From positions 558,001 through 622,000 of the forward strand of contig NZ_BMKA01000002.1 in NCBI RefSeq assembly GCF_014643735.1: a stretch of DNA of 64,000 nt, in the 5' to 3' direction. Each line of letters begins with the position of its first letter. Within the stretch, counting starts at the first letter, position 1. This DNA is from Neptunicoccus cionae (GTDB lineage: Bacteria > Pseudomonadota > Alphaproteobacteria > Rhodobacterales > Rhodobacteraceae). Below the pieces are notes generated by a model. The model had not been told where the DNA came from, ran no database searches, and saw only the letters and a list, made by a program, of their open reading frames with translations. The translations under genes were made by a program, and so were the position numbers. Positions 25,864 to 36,184 of the stretch are shown piece by piece.

Positions 25864-26501
25864 TTGTGGCAACAGCCACTCACACACTTTACATGTCCGA
25901 ATTGCGCCGTGTCTGGGCGAGTCAAAAGGACTCTGCCCATGATCTGGCCCATGTGAAACGGGTCTGGCACAACTGCCAGACCATTGCACAGGCCGAAGGC
26001 GCTGATCTGCGCGTACTCCATCCAGCGGCGCTGTTTCACGACATTATCAATCCGCCAAAATCCTCGCCGAAACGGTCTGAGGCCTCCTATCTTTCGGCCA
26101 ATTACGCCGCAGAGTATCTGAAAACGACCCGCTATCCTGCTGCGTTGCTGGAAAATGTTCACCACTCGATCCACGCGCACAGCTATTCTGCTAACATCCG
26201 CCCCGAAACGCTGGAGGCGCAGGTTCTTCAGGATGCGGACCGGCTTGACGCATTGGGCGCCATCGGCATCGCGCGGTGTTTTGCAGTGTCCGGCCAGTTG
26301 GGGCGCACGTTGTTCCACCCGACCGACCCTATGGCCAAGGACCGCGAACTGGACGAAAGCACCTATGCGCTTGACCATTTCCAGACCAAACTCTTTAACA
26401 TCGCGGAAACGCTTTGCACTTCGACAGCGCGCGTTATGGCGGCGGAACGGGTTGGTTTCATGCGGCAATTCTGCGAAACGCTGACCGACGAGGCCTGCTA
26501 A
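25860..26501 (+). CDS. HD-domain phosphohydrolase (YedJ-like)
   Basis: A 213-residue metal-dependent hydrolase. HD-family ligands are visible: AHDLAHVKRVW (first His), LFHDIINPP (the HD pair) and QDADRLDALGAIG (distal Asp), with VHHSIHAHS between. Proteins of this YedJ-like group are uncharacterised phosphohydrolases, possibly acting on nucleotides. The start is uncertain: TTG 25860 (overlapping the engB stop), GTG 25866 or ATG 25893 (MSELRRVW), none with a clear ribosome site. Translational coupling to engB is likely. Confidence 0.85.
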   Translation: MIVATATHTLYMSELRRVWASQKDSAHDLAHVKRVWHNCQTIAQAEGADLRVLHPAALFHDIINPPKSSPKRSEASYLSANYAAEYLKTTRYPAALLENVHHSIHAHSYSANIRPETLEAQVLQDADRLDALGAIGIARCFAVSGQLGRTLFHPTDPMAKDRELDESTYALDHFQTKLFNIAETLCTSTARVMAAERVGFMRQFCETLTDEAC

Positions 26502-26590
26502 CCCGCCACGCTTCAAAGGCAAAAACGACAAATTATTTGCACCCGCCCCCTGAAACATGCCACCCATCCTGTAAGTAAGAAGGATGAAGC

Positions 26591-27655
26591 ATGGCACAGT
26601 CAATTCTGGTGATCGGGGCAGGCATAATCGGCAGCTCAGTCGCGTGGCATCTGGCAGAAGCAGGGTGCGAGGTCACGCTCGTTGATCCATCCGATGAAGG
26701 CGGCGCGGCGAGCAGCAAATCCCTAGGTTGGACCAACGCCACCTATGAAAACCCGCGCTATTATTACGATCTGCGCCGGTTCTCGATGGAGCGGTGGGAT
26801 GCGTTGAAGGCCAACTTCACCGACTTGCCGTACCGGCGCAACGGCACGCTTTACACTAGCTTTTACGGCACTGCGCTCAAGACTGTTCACGATGAACATA
26901 CCCAATGGGGTTATCCACTGACATGGGTGGAGGCAGAGGATTTGCAAAAGCTGGAGCCGCATTTGGCGGTGCCAGCACGGCATGGTCTACTTTGTCCGCT
27001 GGAAGGCCATGTTGCCCCCCATGAGGCAGCTATATTCTTCCGTGACTTGGCGATTAAGGCGGGGGCGCAGTTTCAAAAAGCCCACGCCACGTCAATCTTA
27101 CAAAACGGCGATACCAGTACGGGCGTGCAGACGGATCGCGGAGATCTAACAGCAGACATGACCGTTCTGGCGGCTGGCATCCATACAGGCGAGCTTGCAA
27201 AAACAGCCGATATTGACATCCCGCTTAACGCGCCGCCGGGTCTGTTAATCCATACGAAACCTGTTCCACCCCTGATAAACCGCACAATCCTGACAGAGGA
27301 TCTGCACATGGCACAATGGCCCGACGGGACAATCACCGCAGGTGGCGACTTTGGCGGTGGTGCGGTCAATGACGATCCGGAAACCGGCGCACAGATCCTG
27401 TTCGCACGACTGCAAACTGCCTTGCACGCGGATATTCCACTGGAATACTCCCATTATACACTTGGCCTGCGTCCAACCCCGAAAGACGGCTTTCCCATAA
27501 TCGGAAGCCCCGCCCGAGGCCTTTACCTGACGGTCATGCACTCCGGCGCGACGCTTGCTCCGGCGGTTGGCGCGCTGGCAACGGACGAAATCACCACAGG
27601 CCAGCGTCATGCTATGCTCGACCCGTTTCATCCCAACCGCTTCACCTCCCCTTAA
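26591..27655 (+). CDS. FAD-dependent D-amino-acid/glycine oxidase-type oxidoreductase
   Basis: A 354-residue DAO-family flavoprotein. The N-terminal dinucleotide fold is VIGAGIIGSSVAWHLAEAG; ASSKSLGWTNA is the FAD-contact loop, and the C-terminal GLRPTPKDGFPIIG and VMHSGATLAPAVG are typical of glycine/sarcosine/D-amino-acid oxidases and dehydrogenases. It forms a pair with the SDR gene 21 bases downstream. The substrate cannot be read from the sequence; an amine or D-amino acid is likely. AAGGATGAAGC precedes the ATG. Confidence 0.87.
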   Translation: MAQSILVIGAGIIGSSVAWHLAEAGCEVTLVDPSDEGGAASSKSLGWTNATYENPRYYYDLRRFSMERWDALKANFTDLPYRRNGTLYTSFYGTALKTVHDEHTQWGYPLTWVEAEDLQKLEPHLAVPARHGLLCPLEGHVAPHEAAIFFRDLAIKAGAQFQKAHATSILQNGDTSTGVQTDRGDLTADMTVLAAGIHTGELAKTADIDIPLNAPPGLLIHTKPVPPLINRTILTEDLHMAQWPDGTITAGGDFGGGAVNDDPETGAQILFARLQTALHADIPLEYSHYTLGLRPTPKDGFPIIGSPARGLYLTVMHSGATLAPAVGALATDEITTGQRHAMLDPFHPNRFTSP

Positions 27656-27676
27656 CTTGTTTCCAAGGACTCGATA

Positions 27677-28486
27677 ATGCGCCTGAACTTTAAAACCGCA
27701 CTCATCTTTGGTGGCGGACAAGCCCCGTCCGATAGCGAAGAAGCCCCGATGGGCAACGGACGGGCGACCGCGTTGACCTTCGCGCGGGAGGGCGCAAAAG
27801 TCATGATCGCAGACCGTTCAATCGAAGCCGCCCGCGCGGTTGCGGACGAAATCACGGCGGCAGGCGGCACGGCCCTGCCCATCGCTTGTGACGTTCTGGA
27901 GGAAAGTCACATCCAAATTGCAATCAATGAGACTCTCGCAAACTGGGGTAAGCTCGACATTCTGCACAACAATGTTGGCCTTTCGATAGAGGCAGGCGAC
28001 GCGCCGATAACCGAGATTGACGCAGATGCCTTCGACCACATCATGCGGCTTAATTTGCGGGCGATGGTGCTGGCCGCCAAACACGCCCTGCCGGTGATGC
28101 GTCATCAGAATAGCGGTGTAATTATTAATATATCTTCAATAGCAGCCACCGAAACCTACCCTTGGGTCGGATATAAAGCTGCCAAAGCCGCAATTCTTGC
28201 GTTGACCGAACAACAGGCGATCCAGAACGCCGAATATGGCATTCGCGCGGTAGCCATCCAGCCTGGAATGATTGACACCGTCATGGCGGTGGACGCCCGC
28301 GCCAAAGCATGGGATCGCAGCCGCGCCGAAGTGGCCGCAGAACGGGCAGCGCGCGTGCCAATGAAACGTCAAGGCAGCGCACAGGATGTTGCAAATGCTG
28401 CACTATTTCTAGCTTCCGGCGAAGCGGGTTTTATCTCGGGGATCAGTCTGCGGGTTGACGGCGCGTCGGGCTGCCGGATCGGTTGA
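27677..28486 (+). CDS. Short-chain dehydrogenase/reductase with an unusual cofactor loop
   Basis: A 269-residue SDR. Catalytic residues are present: the Ser in INISSIAA, and the Tyr and Lys in GYKAAK, together with NNVG and the Asp of CDV. The N-terminal glycine motif, normally TGxxxGxG, is stretched to GGGQAPSDSEEAPMGNGRA, an insertion of about ten residues, so cofactor binding may differ. It follows the DAO-family gene by 21 bases and may act on its product. The C-terminal ISLRVDGASG is typical of SDRs that make a tetramer. Confidence 0.87.
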   Translation: MRLNFKTALIFGGGQAPSDSEEAPMGNGRATALTFAREGAKVMIADRSIEAARAVADEITAAGGTALPIACDVLEESHIQIAINETLANWGKLDILHNNVGLSIEAGDAPITEIDADAFDHIMRLNLRAMVLAAKHALPVMRHQNSGVIINISSIAATETYPWVGYKAAKAAILALTEQQAIQNAEYGIRAVAIQPGMIDTVMAVDARAKAWDRSRAEVAAERAARVPMKRQGSAQDVANAALFLASGEAGFISGISLRVDGASGCRIG

Positions 28487-28497
28487 CCCCGCCCCTG

Positions 28498-30546
28498 CTA
28501 GTCCAGCGTGACCCGCACCCCTTGGGACACACCTGTTGCATCAATCACCGAAAGCGCCAGAAAACCCGAACCGGGCGCATCCAGAACCACTTGCCTCTCA
28601 AAATGAGCTACGGCAATCGGCACCCCGTTCGCCAGCCACGTAAATGGCGGCATCCCGCGATCCACCTTTGCCACCAGCACGGCCTCGTCTCCAAGGGCGA
28701 TCCGCGCTCCGTCAGGGGGAAATGTAATCCTCGGTCCGCTGTCTCGTCCAATCTGACCACGCGGGCGGAACCGTCGCAGGGACTGTGGCAGAGCACCCGT
28801 TGTTCCCGTCAGCGCAGCGGCGGGCGGAGGTGACAAGGGGGTGACAGCTGGCTTCAGTGTAGCGAACAGATCAAACAAAAGGGGGGCCGCCAGCCCAACC
28901 CCAAGCTCCCCCGGCATAGCGGCGCCATCGGCCCGCCCCAACCAGACACCGACCGTGTGGCGCCCGTCAAATCCGATCGCCCAAACATCGCGATGCCCGA
29001 AAGATGTGCCTGTCTTGTAAGCGATTTCATTTTGCGGCGCAGACGGAGGCGCAGGCACGCCGCGCAGAATGTCGCCCACATACCACGCCGCCACCGGACC
29101 AAGAACCGGCGGACGAGCCACAGAACCGGGCACATCCCTTGTCCGCCACTTCAGTCCCACGGGGGCACCGCCCCGCGCGATGGCACCATAGATGGCCACA
29201 AGATCCTGCAATCGCAATCCGACACCGCCCAGCCCCACAGCGAGCCCCGCAGGTCGCGTGTTCGCAAGCAACGGTTTCGCCCCCGCACGCCGCATCCGCG
29301 CCATCAGCACACCCGGACCGACCGCATCCAGCAGGCTGACTGCCGGAACATTCAAGGACATTTGCAAGGCCTTTCGCACCCGCAACTGCCCGCGAAACTG
29401 CTTGTCGAAATTCTGCGGCGCATAGTCTCCGAACCGCACGGGCCGATCGTCAATTACCGTTTCAGGATGGGCGAGTCCCTGTTCAAACGCCAATCCGTAA
29501 ATCAGGGGTTTCAGCGTAGATCCGGGCGAGCGAACTGCGCGGGTCATATCCACAAACCCCTGCCGCGCAGCATCAAGGTAATCCGGTGCGCCGACTGAAA
29601 CAATTACCTCGCCGGATTGATGATCCATGACCATAACTGCACCAGATAGGGCCTTGTGCCTACCGCGCACGCGCGCACGAAGCAAAGTTTCCGCCTGCTT
29701 CTGAACCTCCCGATCAAGTGTTAGACTGTGGCGTGTTAAATAAGGTGCTTCTGCAACAAGCCGCTCTGCCAGATGCGGCGCGAGAAAGTCGAAAGCATAT
29801 TTCTGCGATGGCACTCGCTCCCGCCGTGCCGCTTTCACAGCTCCCAAATCTAAGATGCCAGCAGAATATCCCCGCTCCAGAACCCTGTCGCGGGCGACGA
29901 CTGCACTGGCGTAGTGTCGGTCCGGCCTGCGACGTTCCGGCGATTGGGGTAATGCCACCAGAAGGGCTGCTTGGGCATCTGTCAGGCGGATCGGCTCTTT
30001 GCGAAAATAGCTGAGAGCGGCGGCTCGGACCCCTTCTAGATTGCCACCAAACGGGGCAAGATGAAGGTAGAGCCGCAGGATCTCACTCTTGCTCAGACGC
30101 TGTTCTAAGGCCCACGCCACACGCATCTGGCGCAGTTTCCCACGCCACGATCCGGTGCCGCTTTCTTCAAGAAGTCGGGCGACCTGCATGGTCAGGGTCG
30201 AGCCACCAGACACGACACCGCCATTGGCCAGCGCTTGCGCGATAGCCCGCAGCGCTGCCAGCCCGTCCACGCCGTTGTGATTATAAAACCGCTTATCCTC
30301 AAACGCGATCAGTTGAGTGATGTAATTTGTTGAAACCTCTTGCAGTTCGACCGGCAACCGCCAGCGCCCGTCAGCAACGGTAAAGGCCCGCAGCAGGCGA
30401 CCTTCCCGATCCTCAACCACAACAGAAACTTCCGGCTGCAATGCGGGCAGATCCGTTTGCGCCACCCAAATCGCCAGCCCGCGCTGCGCACCAAGCGAGA
30501 CGATCGCCAGCACCACAAGGCACAGAAAAAGGTGGAACAGGCGCAT
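28498..30546 (-). CDS. pbpC: Penicillin-binding protein 1C
   Basis: Bifunctional class A PBP (682 residues). One N-terminal membrane anchor (residues 5-28) is followed by the GT51 glycosyltransferase domain with the catalytic Glu83 in FEDKRFYNH and GGSTLTMQVARLLEE, then the transpeptidase domain with the active-site Ser343 in RSPGSTLKPLIYG, SLN near residue 400 and KTGTS. The C-terminal PBP1C domain (BiPBP_C-type, about 610-682) ends the protein. It abuts the alpha-2-macroglobulin gene with zero intervening bases, the pbpC-yfhM arrangement seen in many proteobacteria, where the pair is thought to guard the envelope. It converges with the SDR gene. Confidence 0.94.
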   Translation of the reverse strand: MRLFHLFLCLVVLAIVSLGAQRGLAIWVAQTDLPALQPEVSVVVEDREGRLLRAFTVADGRWRLPVELQEVSTNYITQLIAFEDKRFYNHNGVDGLAALRAIAQALANGGVVSGGSTLTMQVARLLEESGTGSWRGKLRQMRVAWALEQRLSKSEILRLYLHLAPFGGNLEGVRAAALSYFRKEPIRLTDAQAALLVALPQSPERRRPDRHYASAVVARDRVLERGYSAGILDLGAVKAARRERVPSQKYAFDFLAPHLAERLVAEAPYLTRHSLTLDREVQKQAETLLRARVRGRHKALSGAVMVMDHQSGEVIVSVGAPDYLDAARQGFVDMTRAVRSPGSTLKPLIYGLAFEQGLAHPETVIDDRPVRFGDYAPQNFDKQFRGQLRVRKALQMSLNVPAVSLLDAVGPGVLMARMRRAGAKPLLANTRPAGLAVGLGGVGLRLQDLVAIYGAIARGGAPVGLKWRTRDVPGSVARPPVLGPVAAWYVGDILRGVPAPPSAPQNEIAYKTGTSFGHRDVWAIGFDGRHTVGVWLGRADGAAMPGELGVGLAAPLLFDLFATLKPAVTPLSPPPAAALTGTTGALPQSLRRFRPRGQIGRDSGPRITFPPDGARIALGDEAVLVAKVDRGMPPFTWLANGVPIAVAHFERQVVLDAPGSGFLALSVIDATGVSQGVRVTLD

Positions 30547-33500
30547 CTACTGGCCCGCCACAGTCACGCGGTCCGTGTCCGTTCGCGCCCGAAATTCGGG
30601 GCGATACATATCCTCAACCAAGGCAGCCGGATGGTGAAAATTACCCGGTGACACTGCGCGCACCATATAGGCGAGTTGAAAGGGCGCGCGCCCCGACCAA
30701 TTCACGGCAGCGATAAAACGGTCTGTGCGAAATTCTGCAAAACTTGCATCAGCGTTCGTTTCCAACCATTCCAGTGCCTTAGTTTCACCACCTGCAATCA
30801 GGTTTGGATTGTCAATTTCCAATCCCGCTGGCAGGGGATCATCAACGATCAGGCGGGCCTCCTGATCCCGTAGCGGTGTGATCCGCAAAACGGCCACGAA
30901 ACGGTCGTTCTGCCGGATATGTTCCAACGAGACTGGATCCCCCTGAGGGGTGTAATATGTCCGCTCGATCTTATAGCCATTGCCCCCTGCCGGTTCAGGT
31001 TCAGACGGCACGCCGAACACTGTTACAACCGCAAGTGCATTCCGTGGCCCACTGTTTTGCAACCGGACCCCCGCCTTCAATTCATCGCCAGACAGGCTGC
31101 GCACAAGAGGGTCTTGCATCGCTGCGCCGTTAAGCGAAAAGCCTTTGGCACCTCCGTCTTGCACCAGTGCACGAACTGCCATCAAAGACCACAAATTTTC
31201 CTGCGTGGACTGGCGGGCAACGGGTGATCCGCTGATAGTTTCAGCCAATGCCGCGCGGTCCAATGCGTCGGATTTCGCGTCAATCGCAAGGGTCAGAACG
31301 GCCGCGGCATCCCGCAGATCTGAACCAAAATCAGAGCGATAACCGATGCTTGCCTCTTGCGTTTTCAGGCGCGCTCCGGCGTGGCGGAACATGGCATCCG
31401 CCCTGCTCTGATCGCCATAGGACGCGAGAGCCGACCCGAGTTGCGCTTGTGCCAAAGGGGTCGCAAATGCGTCCGCTCTGGTGTCAGCATAATAGCGCAA
31501 ATCCCCGATCGCAGCATAACCCTCACGGGCAAGTATCATAAGCGCATAGGCAATATCCTCACCGCCCCGTTCGAAATCGGCGGCGTAATTTACGCGGTTG
31601 CGCAGATTGTCGAGCGCCTGTTCAAACGCCCGATCGGGCACCATATGCCCCTGCTTGCGCGCACGACTAAGGAAATCAGTCACATAGCTGTCTAGCCACA
31701 GATCCCCCGATGCAGGACGCCACATTCCAAAGGCTCCGTTGCTGCTCTGATTGCTCAGCACGCGGGCGATGGCCTGTTCAATCCGTTCCGCCACCTGTTG
31801 TTGCCCACCAAGGCCGAGCGCTTCGGAAAGCTGGTCGAAATACAGCAGGGGCATCGCCTTCGAAGTGATCTGTTCAGTACACCCATAGGGGTATCTGTCC
31901 AGTGCCGTCAGCAAGCCTGGAGCGTCGAACCGCGCCAGCGGCCCCACCGCAAGCGTTGCGTGAACTGTGTCAGCGTGCAGTCCGGCCAGCGCGTTACCAT
32001 CCAGCGTCAGCGCGCGATTGGCCTGCAAATCAACGCGGGTTTGCCGCGCAATCGCGGGATCATTCCATTGCACCCCCATAGTCATCGTTTTGCTTAACGT
32101 CTTACCGTCAGGCGTCTTGATCGTGACCTCAATCTCGGGTGTGCCCACCTCCTGCGCCGAGAGCGGAATGTTCAGGCTTACACGCTGTCCCTTCTGCAGC
32201 GTCACCTCCTGATTTAGCGGACCGCCGAGGGCCAATGCTGCACCGCTGTTCAAAACAACTTTGATCGGCCCAGCAGGACCATAAGCATGGTTCAATTCCA
32301 ATCGCGCGCGGCTTAAGTCGCCAGGCGTGAGAAAGCGTGGCGCGTGCAGCGATATCACCACAGGATCACGCACCAGAACGTCCTGTTCCGCATGTCCAAC
32401 ACCGGACTGCGACCATGCTACAGCCATTAATCGCACAGTTCCGTTAAAATCCGGTAAATCGAATCTGTGCCGCACCATTCCATCGGCATCCGCAGTCAAA
32501 ACGCCCGAAAATTGCGCCAGAACAGCTTGGGCCGGTGGCGGGCCTTGCAGCTCGGCCTGCGCCTGATTATCCCCGCCGGATCTCAAACGCCCTGCCGCAC
32601 CGTTTCCTGAAATTAACCGGCCATAAACGTCCCGCAATTCCACGCCCAGTTTGCGTTGACCGAAATAATGATCATCCGGCGACGGCGTTTTAAACCCAGT
32701 AAGGTTCAAAACGCCAAGGTCAACCGCCGCGATGGTAACGTACCCAGCCTCACCTGCCCGCAACCCATCCAGTTTTAATGCTACATCCATCGGTCCACGT
32801 GGATCAGCCCGTGACGGATTCTCAAAACGGGCTTGCAACAGCCTGTCAGCCGGATCAACAGGTGCATAGGCCAGTCCGAGCGCGCGGGACGGCGTGTGCC
32901 CCCCGTCCATCGGCCGCAGTACAGATGCAGCAACATACGCCCCCGCGCCCCAGTCTTCTGTCACATCCAAAACGACATCGGTGGCACCTTTAGCCACCGC
33001 GATTGCGCGGGTTTCAATCATACGATCCGAGAGCACCGACACCTGCGCCACCCCATCAAAACGCGAATTGATGCGAAGTGTGGCCTGCTCTCCGACACTG
33101 TACTTCTCCCGATCCATCGCCACATCGAGAAGATCCGGCGTATCCCCACCATCACCGCTGGCGTACCAGCCTGCATTAAACTGCAACGAACTGGCCGCAT
33201 AAGGCGCGCTTTTGTGAGTCAATTTCAATTCATAGGCGCCCCAAGCCACCCCGGCAGAAATTTCGGCCCCATCTTTTTTCAAAACGTCCAATGTTCCGGC
33301 CGCGACACGCTCTCGTCGTGTGATCGGCTCGTAATTCCATCGGCCATATTGTTGATACCACTGATAGCGTGTGTGCAGGCGGTTCAACTCCCAAGTCACG
33401 GCCTTCATATCGCTCGCCTCGCCATCCGCCGCCACAGCGATAACCTTAAACGCTGCCTCAGTACCTTCGCTAAGGGTGCCTTCAAACAGGGGTTTGATCC

Positions 33501-36012
33501 CGATCATGGCCCGCCCCGGCAGGACGGGTGCGGAAATTCGCCGTTCCACCGGACGACCGGAGCCATCGCGCAGCCGGATGTGCGCGGTCATTTCTAATGG
33601 TTTGGCCACCTCCCCCCCTTGCGGAAGGTTCAGCGTCAGGCTTCGCTTGCCCTCCGAGTTTGTTTGGCCCGCGCCGCTGATGGTCTCATATCGCGTGCTA
33701 AAAGGCTCATCCGTTGAACCAAAAACGAAATCCGGGAACCCTTTCAGACTGCGGGCGGCCGAGAGTTTCACTTCCCCCTCGATATCCAGCCCCGCGCCAA
33801 CAGCGCCAAATAGGTAGCGCGCATCGATGCGTAGTTCGGGGCGATCGGTTACAACGAACGGCCCCTCGCCCAGCGCCAGATCAAAATCAATCCTCTCGGG
33901 GATGAAATCCTCTACCAAAATCCGCTGTTCCAGCAAGGCCGGCGCGGTGCGATCTGTATAAGCCCGCAACTTCCAACTGCCCCGTGCGGCATTCGGGGGA
34001 AGATCAAAGGACGTGACAGCCCCGCCAGCGCCAACTGCACTAGCAAGCTTGCGGCTGTGGCGCACACCGTCAGGGCGGATCAGGTCCAGTGTGATCGGCA
34101 CCCCGTCCAGTGCCTCTGCCGTGTGATCGCGCGCCAGAACCGTGGTGTGAATAACTGCGCCGGGGCGATAGGCCCCGCGATCAGTGGCGAGAAATACGTC
34201 TATCGGCGGGGGAGCAGGACGACCTTCGACACCGCGATCCGACAAATCATATTCCGCCGCCGCCTGATCGAGAAAAGCATAATCCCCGTCCGACGTTTCC
34301 ACCGTCACCAGTGCGGGGACTGCCCCGCCGGTACCAAGCGCAAACCCACTGTCAAAACGTGCGTGGCCTGCTTTGTCAGTCTGTGTTTCAGCCAGAACCA
34401 CATTCGCCTTGCTCACCAAGCGGACCGTTGCCCCCCCAATCGGTTGGGCGCTGGCGAGCGAGCGGGAAAAAACGTGCAGCCCGTCGTTGCCTTTAAGCGA
34501 GGAGATTCCAATATCCGACACAATAAACCACTGCGCGGCAATAGTATTCTCGTCATCGCGCGCCACGCCCGGCACCCGCGCAGTCATTGTGTAGACACCC
34601 GGTTCAAAATCGCTGAGCGCATCACCGATGGGCAGGGCCGTGGTGACCTCACGGTTAAGTTCCGGGGTTATTTCCGCAGATCCGCTCCAGACTTCCTGCC
34701 CTAGATCATTGGCAACGAAACCCAGATCCCAGCGAGAAATTGGCTTGGAGAACAGGCCCTCTTGTAAACTGCGCAACAGGTTCCGGTCCCCCACGCGGTA
34801 GATTTTAATGTCGACTTTTTCTAGATTAACGGTCGTCAGAGGAACCGTAGCACCTTCCCGTTTTGGCAACAGATAACTGCGCCCCGCGAAGCGCGCGACG
34901 GGATCGCGGTCTTGCACGTAAATGTTCAGTTCTACAGTTTTCCGCAAAACCTCTCCGTTTGCTGCGGGCAGGCCTTGCCGGAAATCGATGCGGTGGGTTT
35001 TACCGTGGCTCACACCTTCGATGCACAGTTGGCGTCCTTCAACCTCGGCCACCAAACCTTGCGTATCAGAGCGGATAAAATCTATGTATTCCACGGTGCC
35101 TTTCACCAATTCTTCGGAGAATTCCGCACAAATACGTGGTGCAGCGGCGTTGTGATCAACCGTGTGGTTTCGGATTCGGAAACCGTAAAGGTCAATTGCG
35201 CGATCAAGAGCTTCTTGCACATCTTTACGCGGCGCGATGGACTGGGCGAGACGCAACACAGGGATCATCCTTTGGCCCTGTTTATCTTCCTCCAGCCCTA
35301 TGGCGAGTTCTTGCAACGCATTGACCTGCTGGGCGTCCGCGCGCGCGCGCAGGAAACCGTTGATAGCACCTGCCGTTCGGAGCTCACGCACAAGTTTGCG
35401 TTGATTGCCGGACGTCGGTTTGGCCAGATTCGCAAGCCGCGCAGACTCCGTCCAAGCTTCGGCGCGGTCCGCATCATTCGCAGCAGCAAGGGAGAGTTCC
35501 AAGGCACGAACCAAACGGCCCTCCGCCGCAACTTTGCGGGACTCTGTTAGGAGCGCTTCATAGGACCAGCCGTTTGTCGGATACCGAGTCCCGTTACGCT
35601 CTGCTATATTCTTTGCGCTTTTCAGGTAGGATTCCGGAAGGAACCCGATTTTCTGCGCCTGTCGATCGGCAAATTCCAGATCGTCGGACGTAATTTCATG
35701 TACTTCGGCAGAGGTAGCACCTTCAAAGGCGCTGCGCTCTCCGACAGCGGATTTGGGGAAACAGGCCGAAGAGGTCTGGTTGTACGTGAAGGCTTTGCAA
35801 GTTGGATCAGCCAGACAGGCCGCAACGCAATCTTTGAATGTCACGTCGAAGATATTGCGAATGTCCGAGCCGTATAAATCGGTTTCTTCCGACAGTTCGA
35901 TCCGCCGTTCGGGAATGGCGTGATCTACGGTTTGGGCAGGCACCGCGAGTGGTGCAAGAAGACCCGAAAGAAACGCTCCGAACCAAAGTCTTTTAGCCTT
36001 TTGAAATATCAT
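30547..36012 (-). CDS. PAN-domain alpha-2-macroglobulin family protein
   Basis: A 1821-residue periplasmic protease-trap protein. A signal peptide (residues 1-26, ending AVPAQ) has no lipobox Cys, unlike the E. coli lipoprotein YfhM. Residues about 35-105 form a PAN/apple-like module (YGSDIRNIFDVTFKDCVAAC, with FTYNQTSSACFPKS). MG and bait-type domains follow, then the thioester motif GCTEQ with Cys1378 and the alpha-alpha toroid after it. Bacterial alpha-2-macroglobulins capture attacking proteases through the bait region and the thioester. pbpC follows without a gap, as expected for the partnership. The N-terminal PAN module is the unusual part. Confidence 0.92.
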   Translation of the reverse strand: MIFQKAKRLWFGAFLSGLLAPLAVPAQTVDHAIPERRIELSEETDLYGSDIRNIFDVTFKDCVAACLADPTCKAFTYNQTSSACFPKSAVGERSAFEGATSAEVHEITSDDLEFADRQAQKIGFLPESYLKSAKNIAERNGTRYPTNGWSYEALLTESRKVAAEGRLVRALELSLAAANDADRAEAWTESARLANLAKPTSGNQRKLVRELRTAGAINGFLRARADAQQVNALQELAIGLEEDKQGQRMIPVLRLAQSIAPRKDVQEALDRAIDLYGFRIRNHTVDHNAAAPRICAEFSEELVKGTVEYIDFIRSDTQGLVAEVEGRQLCIEGVSHGKTHRIDFRQGLPAANGEVLRKTVELNIYVQDRDPVARFAGRSYLLPKREGATVPLTTVNLEKVDIKIYRVGDRNLLRSLQEGLFSKPISRWDLGFVANDLGQEVWSGSAEITPELNREVTTALPIGDALSDFEPGVYTMTARVPGVARDDENTIAAQWFIVSDIGISSLKGNDGLHVFSRSLASAQPIGGATVRLVSKANVVLAETQTDKAGHARFDSGFALGTGGAVPALVTVETSDGDYAFLDQAAAEYDLSDRGVEGRPAPPPIDVFLATDRGAYRPGAVIHTTVLARDHTAEALDGVPITLDLIRPDGVRHSRKLASAVGAGGAVTSFDLPPNAARGSWKLRAYTDRTAPALLEQRILVEDFIPERIDFDLALGEGPFVVTDRPELRIDARYLFGAVGAGLDIEGEVKLSAARSLKGFPDFVFGSTDEPFSTRYETISGAGQTNSEGKRSLTLNLPQGGEVAKPLEMTAHIRLRDGSGRPVERRISAPVLPGRAMIGIKPLFEGTLSEGTEAAFKVIAVAADGEASDMKAVTWELNRLHTRYQWYQQYGRWNYEPITRRERVAAGTLDVLKKDGAEISAGVAWGAYELKLTHKSAPYAASSLQFNAGWYASGDGGDTPDLLDVAMDREKYSVGEQATLRINSRFDGVAQVSVLSDRMIETRAIAVAKGATDVVLDVTEDWGAGAYVAASVLRPMDGGHTPSRALGLAYAPVDPADRLLQARFENPSRADPRGPMDVALKLDGLRAGEAGYVTIAAVDLGVLNLTGFKTPSPDDHYFGQRKLGVELRDVYGRLISGNGAAGRLRSGGDNQAQAELQGPPPAQAVLAQFSGVLTADADGMVRHRFDLPDFNGTVRLMAVAWSQSGVGHAEQDVLVRDPVVISLHAPRFLTPGDLSRARLELNHAYGPAGPIKVVLNSGAALALGGPLNQEVTLQKGQRVSLNIPLSAQEVGTPEIEVTIKTPDGKTLSKTMTMGVQWNDPAIARQTRVDLQANRALTLDGNALAGLHADTVHATLAVGPLARFDAPGLLTALDRYPYGCTEQITSKAMPLLYFDQLSEALGLGGQQQVAERIEQAIARVLSNQSSNGAFGMWRPASGDLWLDSYVTDFLSRARKQGHMVPDRAFEQALDNLRNRVNYAADFERGGEDIAYALMILAREGYAAIGDLRYYADTRADAFATPLAQAQLGSALASYGDQSRADAMFRHAGARLKTQEASIGYRSDFGSDLRDAAAVLTLAIDAKSDALDRAALAETISGSPVARQSTQENLWSLMAVRALVQDGGAKGFSLNGAAMQDPLVRSLSGDELKAGVRLQNSGPRNALAVVTVFGVPSEPEPAGGNGYKIERTYYTPQGDPVSLEHIRQNDRFVAVLRITPLRDQEARLIVDDPLPAGLEIDNPNLIAGGETKALEWLETNADASFAEFRTDRFIAAVNWSGRAPFQLAYMVRAVSPGNFHHPAALVEDMYRPEFRARTDTDRVTVAGQ

Positions 36013-36184
36013 TTCACTGCTCCAAACACATAAAATCTATTCAAATCATGCCAGAGTTGGAGGTTTTGCGCAAACCGCTCTACCGGTCGGCTGTGCGTAT
36101 TTTTTGCTTTCCTGATGCACAGAGGGCATTCATTGAGAGCAAACCGCAATTAGGCGGCGCCACGACCCGGTCCTGCACCACCTA

